A stretch of DNA of 64,000 nucleotides from Rhizobium altiplani (GCF_001542405.1 NZ_LNCD01000064.1:1-64000); one strand, 5' to 3'; positions 37,418-46,807 are shown, counted from the stretch's first letter. Notes: generated by a model not told the origin, from the sequence alone. A program made the numbers and translations.

Positions 37418-39252
37418 CCGGCGACCCCTTCCTTCTTTACGGCACCCGTGACGCCGAGACGACACCGGTCCGGCTCAGTGCCAAAAAGCTCGAAGTCGAC
37501 CTCGTCGGCGGTAACCTTCGAACGATCCGTTACGATGGAACAGAGGTGCTGCGGGCAGTCTCCTACCTTGTTCGTGACCGCGACTGGGGTACGTACAGCC
37601 CGGAAATCGAAGATCTGGCGATCGAGCAAGACGGAGGTGCGTTCGAAGTAACCTATCGCGCTCGATGCCAAGGACCGGGGGATACCGGCCTCGTCGTTGA
37701 CGTCCGTATTGTTGGACAGAGCGACCGCCTCGACTTCGAAGCCGAAGCTAAGTCGGAAACCGGCTTCGAGACCAACCGCTGCGGCTTCTGCATTCTTCAT
37801 CCGATCGTAGGCTTGGGCGGCGCACCAGCCAGGGTAGAACACGTCGACGGCGCGACGGAGGTGACGCGGTTTCCTGACCTCATCGAACCTTGGCAGCCGT
37901 TCAAGGACATGCGCGCCATTACCCACGTGGCGATGCCCGGCGTCAGCGCCGAATGCCGGATGGAGGGCGACACCTTCGAGATGGAGGACCAGAGAAACTG
38001 GTCGGATGCGTCCTACAAGACCTACGTCAGACCGCTTGCCCTTCCCTGGCCCTATCAAATACCCGCTGGTCAGCCCGTCCGGCAGAAGATATCGCTGATC
38101 ATCAAGGACAGCCGCCCAGTAGGGCACCCCACAGCCGGCGCCTCGGCAGACGTGGTCAAACTCCACCTTGGCGGACGGACCGGCGCGATGCCGGCGATCG
38201 GCCTGATCATCACGCCCGAGGAGGCCGAGGCTTGTCTGTCAGCGCAACGTTTTCTCGCGGAGATAGCCCCTCAGGAGCTGATCTTCCATTTCGATCCAGG
38301 TGCTGGTCATGGCGTGGAAGCGCTGAAGCGGTTCGCTGACATCGCCGCGACGCACCCCGGTCGCCCGACGTTGGAGATAGCGCTTCCGTGCAGGCAAGCC
38401 CCAGCGGATGAAACGGCGACCATTGCACGAGACATGCGCTCGACAGGCTTCAGGCCGGACGCGATCATGATCTCGCCCTCTGTCGATCGGCAGTCGACGC
38501 CGCCTGGAAGCAAATGGCCCGACTGTCCGCCGCTGGAAGAGGTCTATGCTGCGGCCCATGCCGCATTTCCGGGCATCCGGATCGGCGGCGGCATGCTCAG
38601 CTACTTCACCGAACTCAATCGCAAGCGTGTGCCGGAGGGGCAGCTTGCGTTTATCAGCCATTGCACGAATCCGATCGTGCATGCGGCCGACGATCTCAGC
38701 GTGATGCAGACGCTGGAGGCCCTGCCCTTCATTACGCGCTCGGTGCGTGCGATCTACGGCGACAAGCCCTACCGGATCGGTCCTTCGACAATCCCGATGC
38801 GGCAGAATCCCTACGGCAGCCGTACAATGGAAAATCCCTCGGGCGGGCGTATCCCGATGGCCAACCGTGATCCTCGGCACAATGGACAGTTTGCCGCTGC
38901 CTTTGCCCTAGCCTATGCGACAAGCGTTCTGGATGCGGATCTGGAGTGCCTCACGCTCTCTGCGCTGACGGGACCGTTCGGATTGATCGCAGGTGCGGAC
39001 GAACCAAGCAGAAAAGGCGATCCGCGTCCATTGTTCGGCGCCGTTCGCACGCTCGCAGCCTTGGCGGGAACAGAATGGCAAGAATGCATCTCGAGCTCCC
39101 CTTCCAGGGTTCTTGCGTTCGCCAGCATTGGCCCGGCGGGCTTACAGCTCCACGTCGTCAACGTGACAAGCAACGAACAGGCGGTGGAATGCGACGGCCT
39201 GAAGCTCGGGCTGCCGCCGTTCGGCACCGCTATCCTCTCGCTGTCCGATTGA
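37414..39252 (+). CDS. apnL: D-apionate lactonase
   Basis: This 612-residue protein should hydrolyse D-apionolactone to D-apionate. It begins PFLLYGTRDAETTPVRLSAK and shows CGFCILHPIVGLGGAPARVE, NWSDASYKTYVRPLALPWPY and GGGMLSYFTELNRKRVPEGQ. FISHCTNPIVHAADDLSVMQ follows. These are the patterns of ApnL-type lactonases, a family with a beta-sandwich followed by a TIM-barrel-like region. It overlaps the dehydrogenase gene by four bases. The assignment rests on family pattern and on the gene order dehydrogenase-lactonase. Confidence 0.83.
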   Translation: MTGDPFLLYGTRDAETTPVRLSAKKLEVDLVGGNLRTIRYDGTEVLRAVSYLVRDRDWGTYSPEIEDLAIEQDGGAFEVTYRARCQGPGDTGLVVDVRIVGQSDRLDFEAEAKSETGFETNRCGFCILHPIVGLGGAPARVEHVDGATEVTRFPDLIEPWQPFKDMRAITHVAMPGVSAECRMEGDTFEMEDQRNWSDASYKTYVRPLALPWPYQIPAGQPVRQKISLIIKDSRPVGHPTAGASADVVKLHLGGRTGAMPAIGLIITPEEAEACLSAQRFLAEIAPQELIFHFDPGAGHGVEALKRFADIAATHPGRPTLEIALPCRQAPADETATIARDMRSTGFRPDAIMISPSVDRQSTPPGSKWPDCPPLEEVYAAAHAAFPGIRIGGGMLSYFTELNRKRVPEGQLAFISHCTNPIVHAADDLSVMQTLEALPFITRSVRAIYGDKPYRIGPSTIPMRQNPYGSRTMENPSGGRIPMANRDPRHNGQFAAAFALAYATSVLDADLECLTLSALTGPFGLIAGADEPSRKGDPRPLFGAVRTLAALAGTEWQECISSSPSRVLAFASIGPAGLQLHVVNVTSNEQAVECDGLKLGLPPFGTAILSLSD

Positions 39253-39307
39253 CCTCGAGCGCGGCGGCTGCATCTATCGTACCGGAGCTCGATCGGGGGA
39301 GGTTGGC

Positions 39308-40315
39308 ATGAAGACCAAGAAACTAATAAATTCCGGTGCGGATGCCGTCGACGAAATGCTGGAGGGCGTCCTGGCGGCTCATCCCGAGCACCTGTACGCG
39401 GTTGAAGACATGCCTCGTGCAATCGTCGCCAAGAACGGCCCGCGAAATGGAAAGGTGGGTCTTGTCATAGGGGGTGGTTCCGGACACGAGCCGACCTTCC
39501 TCGGATATGTGGGCAAGGGACTTGCCGACGCTGCGGCGATTGGGAACGTCTTCGCATCGCCACCGCCCGACCCGATCGTTGCATGTGCCAAGGCGGCGGA
39601 TGGTGGCGCCGGCGTGCTTTTCATGTACGGAAACTACGCTGGCGACGTCATGAATTTCGACATGGCGGCCGAACTGCTCGGTCTCGATGACATCGAGGTG
39701 CGAACTGTGTTGACGACGGATGACGTCGCTTCCGCTCCTCCCGAACAGGGCAACAAGCGGCGTGGCGTGGCGGGTAACGTCTTCATATTCAAGGCGGCGG
39801 GTGCGGCGTGCGATCTCATGTATTCCCTTGAGGATGTCGAACGTGTCGCTCGTCACGCGAACTCCCGAACCTATACGATGGGCGTTGCTCTCTCGCCTTG
39901 CTCGCTTCCGCAGACGCTGAAGCCCAATTTCCTCATCGGCGAAGACGAGATGGAGATCGGCATGGGTATCCATGGTGAACCCGGTGTGGCTCGCGGTCCA
40001 TTGAGATCGGCCGACGAGGTCACCGACCAGTTGCTGGACGGCATTCTCGGGGAGATGGGCGCCGCGGAGGCCGGTGATCGTGTAGCCGTGCTGGTCAACT
40101 CACTCGGTTCGACGCCGATGATGGAGCTCTACATCATGATGCGACGCGTGAAGGCCCGTCTTGAAGACGCCGGCCTGCTGATCCACACGTCACTTGTTGG
40201 AAACTACTGCACATCGCTCGAAATGGCCGGGGCATCGATCACGGTGATGCACCTCGACGACGAGCTGCAGGAATTGATCGATCATCCCTGCGACTGCGCA
40301 ATGTTTCGAAAGTGA
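39308..40315 (+). CDS. DhaK-type ketose kinase subunit
   Basis: This is a 335-residue Dak1-domain kinase subunit. GLVIGGGSGHEPTFLGYVGK is the dihydroxyacetone-binding start, with the substrate-linking His expected in the region MGIHGEPGV. FMYGNYAGDVMNFDMAAELL and VLVNSLGSTPMMELYIM are also typical. With the following DhaL subunit it would phosphorylate dihydroxyacetone or a related ketose such as L-erythrulose. In this locus a tetrulose substrate is more likely than glycerol-derived dihydroxyacetone. No PTS DhaM subunit is nearby, so ATP is the probable donor. Confidence 0.82.
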   Translation: MKTKKLINSGADAVDEMLEGVLAAHPEHLYAVEDMPRAIVAKNGPRNGKVGLVIGGGSGHEPTFLGYVGKGLADAAAIGNVFASPPPDPIVACAKAADGGAGVLFMYGNYAGDVMNFDMAAELLGLDDIEVRTVLTTDDVASAPPEQGNKRRGVAGNVFIFKAAGAACDLMYSLEDVERVARHANSRTYTMGVALSPCSLPQTLKPNFLIGEDEMEIGMGIHGEPGVARGPLRSADEVTDQLLDGILGEMGAAEAGDRVAVLVNSLGSTPMMELYIMMRRVKARLEDAGLLIHTSLVGNYCTSLEMAGASITVMHLDDELQELIDHPCDCAMFRK

Positions 40316-40319
40316 GCAG

Positions 40320-40967
40320 ATGGCGATAGCGACCAGAGAACTGCAGCAGATGTTTTCGCTGACCGCAGAGGAAGTCGCGAAGAATCGCGACCGGCTGTGC
40401 GAATTGGACGGTGTGATCGGCGATGGAGATCATGGTCTGGCCATGGATGCCGGCTGGCAAGCGGCATCCAAGGCCGTTCTCCAGCTCGACGAGGTCGAAG
40501 TCGCCCCGACCTTCCTTTTCAACACCGCGGCCAAGGCATTCTTGAATGCAGTCGGAGCATCCTCTGGTCCGCTGTATGCGACCGCATTCATGCGTGCGGG
40601 AACTGCCGTTAAGGACAAGCACACGCTATCGGACGACGATTTCCTGGATGCTTTCAGGGCCATGGCACAGGGAATTCAGGACAGGGGTAAGGCAGAGACA
40701 GGCGAGAAGACCATGATCGACGCCTGGAGGCCGGCGGCGGACGCCGCGATGGAAGCGAGGCGGACGGGGGCGAACATCTCAGCATGCCTTGACGCGGCGG
40801 TTCGTGCGGCACGCGATGGCTGCGAAGCAACCCGTGACATGGTTGCCGCAAAAGGGCGTTCCTCCCGACTAGGCGACAGGGCGTTGGGGCATATCGATCC
40901 AGGAGCCGCCTCTGCGGTCATCGTGATCGAAGCAATTTCAGCCTTCCTAACCCGGCACGATGGTTAG
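40320..40967 (+). CDS. DhaL-type kinase nucleotide-binding subunit
   Basis: This 215-residue Dak2-domain protein has the helical nucleotide-binding features LCELDGVIGDGDHGLAMDAG (Asp cluster for Mg-ATP), GASSGPLYATAF and GEKTMIDAWRPAADA. AAKGRSSRLGDRALGHIDPG forms the lid. It starts four bases after the DhaK stop and forms the ATP half of the same kinase. Its stop codon lies within the third copy of the operator, so the block ends where the next promoter starts. Confidence 0.85.
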   Translation: MAIATRELQQMFSLTAEEVAKNRDRLCELDGVIGDGDHGLAMDAGWQAASKAVLQLDEVEVAPTFLFNTAAKAFLNAVGASSGPLYATAFMRAGTAVKDKHTLSDDDFLDAFRAMAQGIQDRGKAETGEKTMIDAWRPAADAAMEARRTGANISACLDAAVRAARDGCEATRDMVAAKGRSSRLGDRALGHIDPGAASAVIVIEAISAFLTRHDG

Positions 40968-40979
40968 CTCATCATACCA
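40961..40979. promoter_or_regulatory. FadR-type operator, copy 3
   Basis: TGGTTAGCTCATCATACCA has the same length as copy 1 and matches it at 14 of 19 positions. It shares the CTCATNATACCA core and the TGG...CCA ends. It overlaps the dhaL stop codon and lies about 60 bases before the second importer's binding-protein gene. This puts that importer and the glycoside hydrolase in the same regulon. Confidence 0.68.
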
Positions 40980-41037
40980 GTTGACATGTCGATCACTATC
41001 TGTAAGAACGTCCTCAGCTTACAAGAGGAGGACGGTA

Positions 41038-42291
41038 ATGCTGACCCTGACTGCAAAATTGAAATCTGCGAGCATCGTTGCAATGGCTGTTGCCGCGCTG
41101 TCGGCGACGCCCGCACTGGCCGAAGACATCACCCTCTGGACGCTTAACTTCGATAACAACGCCGCAAACGTTGCCCTCAAGAAAATCGCCAGCGATTTCG
41201 AGGCCGCCAACCCCGGAACTCATGTAGAAATCGTCCAACGCGCCGTGGACGAGCATAAGACGGCACTGCGCGTTGCTGCGGGATCCGACAAGGGCCCGGA
41301 CATCTATTTCAGTTGGGCAGGGCTTGGCCTTGGCGGCGAATACGTGAAGGCCGGTCTCTCGTTGCCTCTCGACAAGTACTACACGGAATACAAGTGGAAC
41401 GACGAACTGCTCCCGTCCGCGGCTGCTTTCGCTGACCTCTACCCCGGCGGCAAGCATGGCGTTCCGTTCACCTTCAAGGGCGAAGCCGTCTATTACAACA
41501 AGAAGCTTTTCGAGCAGGCCGGCATCAAGGAAGAGCCGAAGACCTATGAGGATCTCCTTGCCGCCGCAGAGAAGCTGAAGGCTGCGGGCATTCCTGCCTT
41601 CACGTTCGGAGGAACCGTCAACTGGCACGTCATGCGCCTGATGGACGTTATCCTCGAAACCAAATGCGGCGCCGACAAGCACGATGCTTTGAAGGCGATG
41701 AAGGTCGACTGGACGAAGGAGCAGTGCGCAACCGACGCGTTCGCCGAATTCGCCAAGTGGACGAAGGACTACACGCTGCAGCCGTTCATGGGCATCGACA
41801 ACAAGCAGTCCTATAGCCTCTTCACGGCCGGGCGTGCGGCGATGATGCTCGAAGGTGACTGGCTTGTCGGCCAGCTCGACGGCAGCGGCGCAAACCTCGA
41901 TGACTACGGCATCTTCCCCTTCCCGACGAACACCGATCGTCTCTATGGGTTTGCCGAGTACAACTATGTCAGCACGAAGAGCAAAAGCCCTGACATGGCG
42001 GCCAAGTTCCTCGACTACTTCCTGTCCGACAAGGTTCAGCAGGATCTGGTTGGCCAGATCAGCTCGATCTCGGTCAACAAGAACGTCAAGTACACGAACC
42101 AGAAGCCTCTTGAGGCCGAGTGGCTCGACATCTTCAAGAAGTACAGCAACGTCTACATGAACGGTGACCAGGCTTTCCCGCTTGATGTTACGACGGAGTA
42201 TTTCCGCATCATCAACGAAGTCGCCTCCGGCAATGTTGAGCCGGCAGAGGCTGCCAAGCAACTCCAGAGCTTCATCGCCAGCCGGACCTAG
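41038..42291 (+). CDS. Oligosaccharide ABC importer, binding protein (MalE type)
   Basis: This is an extracellular binding protein of SBP family 1, about 417 residues. The signal peptide has hydrophobic core SIVAMAVAALSATPALA and is followed by EDITLWTLNFDNNAANVALK. GKHGVPFTFKGEAVYYNKKL and GRAAMMLEGDWLVGQLDGSG are typical of the family. The start is ATG 41038, eight bases after a strong AGAGGAGG site. It belongs to the MalEFGK-type importer that shares a block with the glycoside hydrolase, so its ligand is probably an oligosaccharide or glycoside that may contain apiose. Confidence 0.88.
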   Translation: MLTLTAKLKSASIVAMAVAALSATPALAEDITLWTLNFDNNAANVALKKIASDFEAANPGTHVEIVQRAVDEHKTALRVAAGSDKGPDIYFSWAGLGLGGEYVKAGLSLPLDKYYTEYKWNDELLPSAAAFADLYPGGKHGVPFTFKGEAVYYNKKLFEQAGIKEEPKTYEDLLAAAEKLKAAGIPAFTFGGTVNWHVMRLMDVILETKCGADKHDALKAMKVDWTKEQCATDAFAEFAKWTKDYTLQPFMGIDNKQSYSLFTAGRAAMMLEGDWLVGQLDGSGANLDDYGIFPFPTNTDRLYGFAEYNYVSTKSKSPDMAAKFLDYFLSDKVQQDLVGQISSISVNKNVKYTNQKPLEAEWLDIFKKYSNVYMNGDQAFPLDVTTEYFRIINEVASGNVEPAEAAKQLQSFIASRT

Positions 42292-42305
42292 TTCCTCCCA
42301 GAGCG

Positions 42306-42337
42306 CCAGCCGATTTGACTGACCGTCGATCGGCTGG
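42306..42337 (+). terminator. Hairpin after binding-protein gene (attenuator-like)
   Basis: CCAGCCGAT (42306-42314) and ATCGGCTGG (42329-42337) form a perfect nine-base-pair stem with a 14-base loop, between the binding-protein gene and the first permease. No T-run follows, so it is more likely to adjust relative expression or message stability than to stop transcription fully. It parallels the hairpin at the same place in the other importer. Confidence 0.55.
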
Positions 42338-42386
42338 TGCACCGTTCAATGAGCTGGCGGGGTCGCTTCCCTGCCAGGAGGAGAAC

Positions 42387-43286
42387 ATGTCACTACGTCA
42401 AACGACACACGATCCGCGCACCCAAGCGCTCATTCTGCTCGCTCCAGCCCTGGCGATCTACGCGGTATTCGCGCTCTATCCGATGCTGAACGTCGTGCTT
42501 CTGAGCTTTCAGAAATGGAACGGTTTGGATGCGAACCGCCAGTTCGTCGGACTTGCCAACTACACGGCAATCTTTACCCGAGACCCCGTCTTCTGGGTCG
42601 CCTTCCGCAACACGGTGATCTGGACCTTGATGAGCCTGGTCTTTCCGCCGATGGTCGGGCTACTTCTTGCGCTTAGCCTCAATCAGAAGATCTTCGGGCG
42701 CAACAGCCTCAGAGCCATCTTCTATCTTCCCGTCATCATCGCCCCTATCGCGGTGGCGACCATGTGGAAGTGGATGTATGACCCGTTCTTCGGTCTGTTC
42801 AGCCAGATGCTGACCTCCTGGGGCATGCAGGCCTGGATCAAGGACTGGCTGGGTAACAAGGACATCGCCCTCTACTCCGTCTTCGTCGCCTATATCTGGC
42901 AGACGGTCGGCTTTTCGATGGTCCTGTTCCTCGCCGGTCTGCAGAACGTTTCGCTGACGCTTGTCGAAGCCGCACGCATCGATGGCGCGGGGCGCTTTGC
43001 CGTGTTCAAGCACGTGACGCTGCCGGCCCTGCGTCCGACCATCACCATCGTGCTCGTGCTTTCCATCATCTCGTCGCTCAAGGCCTTTGATATTGTTTAT
43101 GGTTTGACCGGCGGCGGCCCGGCCCAGTCCACGCAGATGCTGGCATTGTGGGCGTTCACGCAGGCCATGCAGATTTTTGATTTTGGTCGCGGCGCAGCCA
43201 TCTCGGTCGTTCTGCTGCTGATCACAATGACGGTCGTCATTCCCTACCTTCGATGGACACAGAAGCACGAGGAGGTTGAATCGTGA
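42387..43286 (+). CDS. Oligosaccharide ABC importer, permease (MalF/UgpA type)
   Basis: This permease of about 299 residues has six membrane segments. TQALILLAPALAIYAVFALY is the first and FLAGLQNVSLTLVEAARIDG is the EAA loop. The start is ATG 42387 behind AGGAGG; the frame extends further upstream without a better site. It pairs with the following MalG-type permease, whose GTG start overlaps its TGA. Confidence 0.92.
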   Translation: MSLRQTTHDPRTQALILLAPALAIYAVFALYPMLNVVLLSFQKWNGLDANRQFVGLANYTAIFTRDPVFWVAFRNTVIWTLMSLVFPPMVGLLLALSLNQKIFGRNSLRAIFYLPVIIAPIAVATMWKWMYDPFFGLFSQMLTSWGMQAWIKDWLGNKDIALYSVFVAYIWQTVGFSMVLFLAGLQNVSLTLVEAARIDGAGRFAVFKHVTLPALRPTITIVLVLSIISSLKAFDIVYGLTGGGPAQSTQMLALWAFTQAMQIFDFGRGAAISVVLLLITMTVVIPYLRWTQKHEEVES

Positions 43287-44167
43287 CAGCAATTCCGACC
43301 GATCCCGCCGTTGTGCACCTCAAAGCGCATCCGTCGTCGATGAAGCGTGACCCCATTCTGATTGGCCTGTGGATCGCACTGGTGATCGTGGCGCTGATCT
43401 GGGTCGCTCCGTTCGTCTTCATCGTCTTCACATCGCTGAAGACGCCTGCCGCCGTGACGGGTACCGGCGCATTCGTGCCGCCAACCGAGCTTGCCTTCGA
43501 CAACTACAGTGGCGCGTGGAGCCGGGGAAACTTCGCCAACTCGTTCTTCAACAGCGTCATCATTACCGTCATCAAGGTCCCGCTTGGCCTGATGCTGTCG
43601 GCGATGGCGGCCTATGCGCTCGCCAAGATCAAGCTTAGGTTCGGCAAGGCTCTATTGCTGCTTGTGGTCTTCGGCACGATGATCCCGTTCCAGGTCATGC
43701 TCGCCCCTCTCTTCACCCTGGTGAATTCGTTCGGGCTGATCGACACATATCCGGGCGTCATCCTTCCCTATATCGCCTTCGGCGTTCCCTATCAGGTCTT
43801 CATCCTGCACGGCTTCTTCAAGGGGATCCCGAAGGAGCTGTCGGAAGCCGCCCTCATCGACGGCGCGACACACTTCACGATCTTCAGGCGGATATTCCTT
43901 CCGGTCTGCCTGCCGGTACTCGCGGCGCTGCTCATCCTTGATTTCGTCTCCACCTGGAACGAATTCGCCATGGCACTGGTCCTTCTGCAAGACCAGAAGA
44001 TGTGGACGCTGCCACTCGGCCTCATGTCCTTCCAGGGGCAGTTCTCGAGCAATTACGGGCAACTCAACGCAGCCATCGTCATGACCGTCCTGCCGGCGAC
44101 GATCGTATACCTGATGTTCCAGCGCTACTTCGTGTCCGGCCTTACATCAGGTGCGGTCAAGGGCTGA
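43283..44167 (+). CDS. Oligosaccharide ABC importer, permease (MalG/UgpE type)
   Basis: This is a 294-residue MalG-type permease with six membrane segments (GLWIALVIVALIWVAPFVFI is the first). The EAA loop is GIPKELSEAALIDGATHFTI. It starts at GTG 43283 overlapping the preceding stop (GTGA); an ATG at 43340 is a less likely alternative. It is followed after 33 bases by the glycoside hydrolase gene. Confidence 0.92.
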   Translation: MTAIPTDPAVVHLKAHPSSMKRDPILIGLWIALVIVALIWVAPFVFIVFTSLKTPAAVTGTGAFVPPTELAFDNYSGAWSRGNFANSFFNSVIITVIKVPLGLMLSAMAAYALAKIKLRFGKALLLLVVFGTMIPFQVMLAPLFTLVNSFGLIDTYPGVILPYIAFGVPYQVFILHGFFKGIPKELSEAALIDGATHFTIFRRIFLPVCLPVLAALLILDFVSTWNEFAMALVLLQDQKMWTLPLGLMSFQGQFSSNYGQLNAAIVMTVLPATIVYLMFQRYFVSGLTSGAVKG

Positions 44168-44200
44168 GGCTGAAAGCTTATTCTACGAGGAGAGAATTCA

Positions 44201-45721
44201 ATGTCCAATGCAACAGTCGAAAAATGGGGCGTGTTCGAGGCCTCTTTCCAAGGTCCCTCCGACGGCAACCCCTATCTCGACGTGGCATTCGATGCCATCT
44301 TCACGCACAAGAGCCGGGAGGTCAGGGTTCCAGGCTTTTACGACGGCAATGGGACCTATCGTGTTCGTTTCATGCCTGACATCGAGGGCGAATGGTCCTT
44401 CTGCACCCGCTCGCAGACCGCAGCACTTGATGGAAAGACTGGGGCCCTGGTCACCACAGCACCTTCGTCGGGCAACCATGGCCCTGTCCGGGTTCGCAAC
44501 AAGTTCCACTTCGCCTACGCGGACGGGACGCCCTTCTTCTCGTTCGGCACGACCTGCTATGCCTGGACGCACCAGCCACTTGAGATGCAGCAGCAGACCC
44601 TCGATACGTTGAAGAAGACAAAGTTCAACAAGATCCGCATGGGCGTCTTCCCGAAGGACTATCCCTACAACGTCAACGAGCCCCTTTATGCCTGCTTCGA
44701 GAAGGGCGCCGATGGCAAGGAAAACTTCGACCGTCCAAATCCTGTCCTCTTCCAGCATTTCGACAAGCAGGTCGCAGCCTTGTGCCAGCTTGGCATTGAA
44801 GCCGACATCATCATCTTCCATCCGTATGACCGCTGGGGCTATGCGGACATGTCCGCCGAACAGGACTACCGCTACGTCGCCTATCTTGCGGCGCGCCTGT
44901 CGGCCTACAGGAACGTCTGGTGGTCGCTTGCCAACGAGTACGACTTCCTGATCGACACCAAGCCGATGGCGCAGTGGGACCGCTACTTCCACATTCTGGA
45001 GGAAAACGATCCCTACCAGCACCTTCGCTCGATCCACAATGGCGACGTCAACTCGAACTACGATCATCGCAAGCCATGGGTTACCCACACCTGCATCCAG
45101 AACCCGGACGTCAAGCGTACCCAGGAATGGCGTGACACTTATGGCAAGCCCGTGGTGAACGACGAGCCCGAATACGAAGGCGACATTCTGGAGTCCTGGG
45201 GCAACCTCACTGCTCAGGAACTCGTTCACCGCTACTGGATCACGGCGACACGCGGCGGCTACACGGGCCACGGCGAGACCTATTCCCATCCGGAGGACTT
45301 GATCTGGTGGGCGAAGGGCGGCGAGCTTCATGGCGAAGCATGGAAGCGGATCGGTTTCCTTCGCGACCTTCTCGACGCCGATGTCAAGAACGGTCTCGAC
45401 CCGATCGGTCCTGTCACGCAGTGGCCGTGGTCGCGCGTGTCTGGCGCGCGTGATGGCGACGGCGATTTCCGTCTGATCTACTTTGGCGAACATCAGCCGG
45501 TCATCTGGTCGTCCGGCCTTCCCATGGACGGCGACAGCTACGAGGTCGACCTCATCGATACCTGGGAAATGACGATCACTTCCGCCGAAAAGGTCAAGGC
45601 TCCAGTGACGCATCCTGTGCGCCACGGTGCGGTGACACGCGGAGGAAAGCCGGACGCTGCCTTCGGTGTCGTCATCCCGCGCAAACCGCATCAGGCGCTG
45701 CGCGTTCGCGCAAAGCGCTAG
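44201..45721 (+). CDS. Cytoplasmic DUF5060/DUF4038 glycoside hydrolase, candidate apiosidase
   Basis: This 506-residue protein has no signal peptide. Residues ~1-95 form a DUF5060 beta-sandwich (VEKWGVFEASFQGPSDGNPY, RVRFMPDIEGEWSF). Residues ~100-420 form a DUF4038-type TIM barrel starting FHFAYADGTPFFSFGTTCYA. WWSLANEYDF (E246) and VVNDEPEYEG (E322 or E324) sit at the usual acid/base and nucleophile positions of GH-A-type barrels. The C-terminal ~80 residues are a beta domain. DUF4038 proteins include GH140, whose characterised members release D-apiose from rhamnogalacturonan II. Located between an oligosaccharide importer and its ATPase, next to apiose catabolism, it probably cleaves imported apiosides. 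Substrate is inference. Confidence 0.75.
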   Translation: MSNATVEKWGVFEASFQGPSDGNPYLDVAFDAIFTHKSREVRVPGFYDGNGTYRVRFMPDIEGEWSFCTRSQTAALDGKTGALVTTAPSSGNHGPVRVRNKFHFAYADGTPFFSFGTTCYAWTHQPLEMQQQTLDTLKKTKFNKIRMGVFPKDYPYNVNEPLYACFEKGADGKENFDRPNPVLFQHFDKQVAALCQLGIEADIIIFHPYDRWGYADMSAEQDYRYVAYLAARLSAYRNVWWSLANEYDFLIDTKPMAQWDRYFHILEENDPYQHLRSIHNGDVNSNYDHRKPWVTHTCIQNPDVKRTQEWRDTYGKPVVNDEPEYEGDILESWGNLTAQELVHRYWITATRGGYTGHGETYSHPEDLIWWAKGGELHGEAWKRIGFLRDLLDADVKNGLDPIGPVTQWPWSRVSGARDGDGDFRLIYFGEHQPVIWSSGLPMDGDSYEVDLIDTWEMTITSAEKVKAPVTHPVRHGAVTRGGKPDAAFGVVIPRKPHQALRVRAKR

Positions 45722-45736
45722 TTTAGGGGTTCCGAA

Positions 45737-46807
45737 ATGTCTGGATTGAACATCAAGAACGTCAAGAAGTCCTACGGGGCGGTTGATATCATCCACGGCG
45801 TCGACGTCGACATCGCCAACGGCGAGTTCGTCATTCTCGTCGGTCCTTCCGGCTGCGGCAAGTCGACGTTGTTGCGGATGATCGCCGGCCTCGAGGAGAT
45901 CTCGTCCGGGCAGATCAGCATCGACGGCAGGGTCGTCAACGATCTGCAGCCGAAGGATCGCAACATCGCGATGGTCTTCCAGAACTATGCGCTTTATCCG
46001 CAGATGACGGTTGCCCAGAACATGGGCTTCGCCCTCGAGCTCGCGGGCGTGAAGCGGCCGGAGATCGACAAGAAGGTCAGCGAGGCGGCGGCCATCCTTG
46101 GGCTGCAGCCTCTGCTCGAGCGGAAGCCCGCGCAACTGTCTGGTGGCCAGCGACAGCGCGTTGCCATGGGGCGCGCCATCGTCCGCGATCCCAAGGTGTT
46201 TCTCTTCGACGAACCGCTCTCGAACCTCGACGCCAAGCTCCGTGTCAAGATGCGCGCGGAGATCAAGGCGCTTCACCAGCGTCTGAAGACCACGATCGTC
46301 TACGTCACGCACGATCAGATCGAAGCCATGACCATGGCCGACAAGATCGTTGTTCTACAGGGAGGGCGCGTCGAGCAGATCGGCAGCCCACTCGAGTTGT
46401 ATGATCGACCGCGAAACGTATTCGTCGCTGGCTTCCTGGGTTCGCCTGCGATGAATTTCCTGGAGGGAACCCTCCAGGATGGAGCCAGCCCAGCACTTAC
46501 CCTGTCAGGCGGATCGCGTGCTGTCCTGTCGCGCGCTCCCAGTGCATCGGCCGGAAGGCCCGTGACACTTGGAATTCGTCCCGAAGACATTTCGTTGGGC
46601 GGCGAGGATGGCGTCGCGGCTACCGTAAAGGTTGTCGAACCGACTGGCTCGGAAACTCACGTAGCCGTCGATGTGGAAGGCAAGGAGCTGACATGGGTGG
46701 TCCGAGATCGTGTCGAGCTTGTTCCTGACCAGCGCGTGAAGCTATCGTTCGCGACGTCAAAGGTCCACTTCTTTGATCAGCAGACCCAGCAACGCCTCGA
46801 GGCTTAG
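45737..46807 (+). CDS. Oligosaccharide ABC importer, ATPase (MalK/UgpC type)
   Basis: This 356-residue MalK/UgpC-type ATPase has Walker A GPSGCGKSTLLRMIAGLEEI, signature LSGGQRQRVAMGRA, Walker B VFLFDEPLSNLDAKLR and the switch His in YVTHDQIEAMTM. The C-terminal TOBE domain (VTLGIRPEDISLGGEDGVAA) is present. It energises the two permeases encoded upstream and closes the regulon block. The following 237 bases contain no gene. Confidence 0.94.
   Translation: MSGLNIKNVKKSYGAVDIIHGVDVDIANGEFVILVGPSGCGKSTLLRMIAGLEEISSGQISIDGRVVNDLQPKDRNIAMVFQNYALYPQMTVAQNMGFALELAGVKRPEIDKKVSEAAAILGLQPLLERKPAQLSGGQRQRVAMGRAIVRDPKVFLFDEPLSNLDAKLRVKMRAEIKALHQRLKTTIVYVTHDQIEAMTMADKIVVLQGGRVEQIGSPLELYDRPRNVFVAGFLGSPAMNFLEGTLQDGASPALTLSGGSRAVLSRAPSASAGRPVTLGIRPEDISLGGEDGVAATVKVVEPTGSETHVAVDVEGKELTWVVRDRVELVPDQRVKLSFATSKVHFFDQQTQQRLEA

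Noticed and set aside
41014..42342. 442-residue open frame on the minus strand
   Set aside because: It is antisense to the MalE-type binding protein, which has a signal peptide and family motifs.
44198..46312. 704-residue open frame on the minus strand
   Set aside because: It is antisense to the well-supported glycoside hydrolase and ATPase genes and has no domain pattern. Long antisense frames are expected in high-GC coding DNA.
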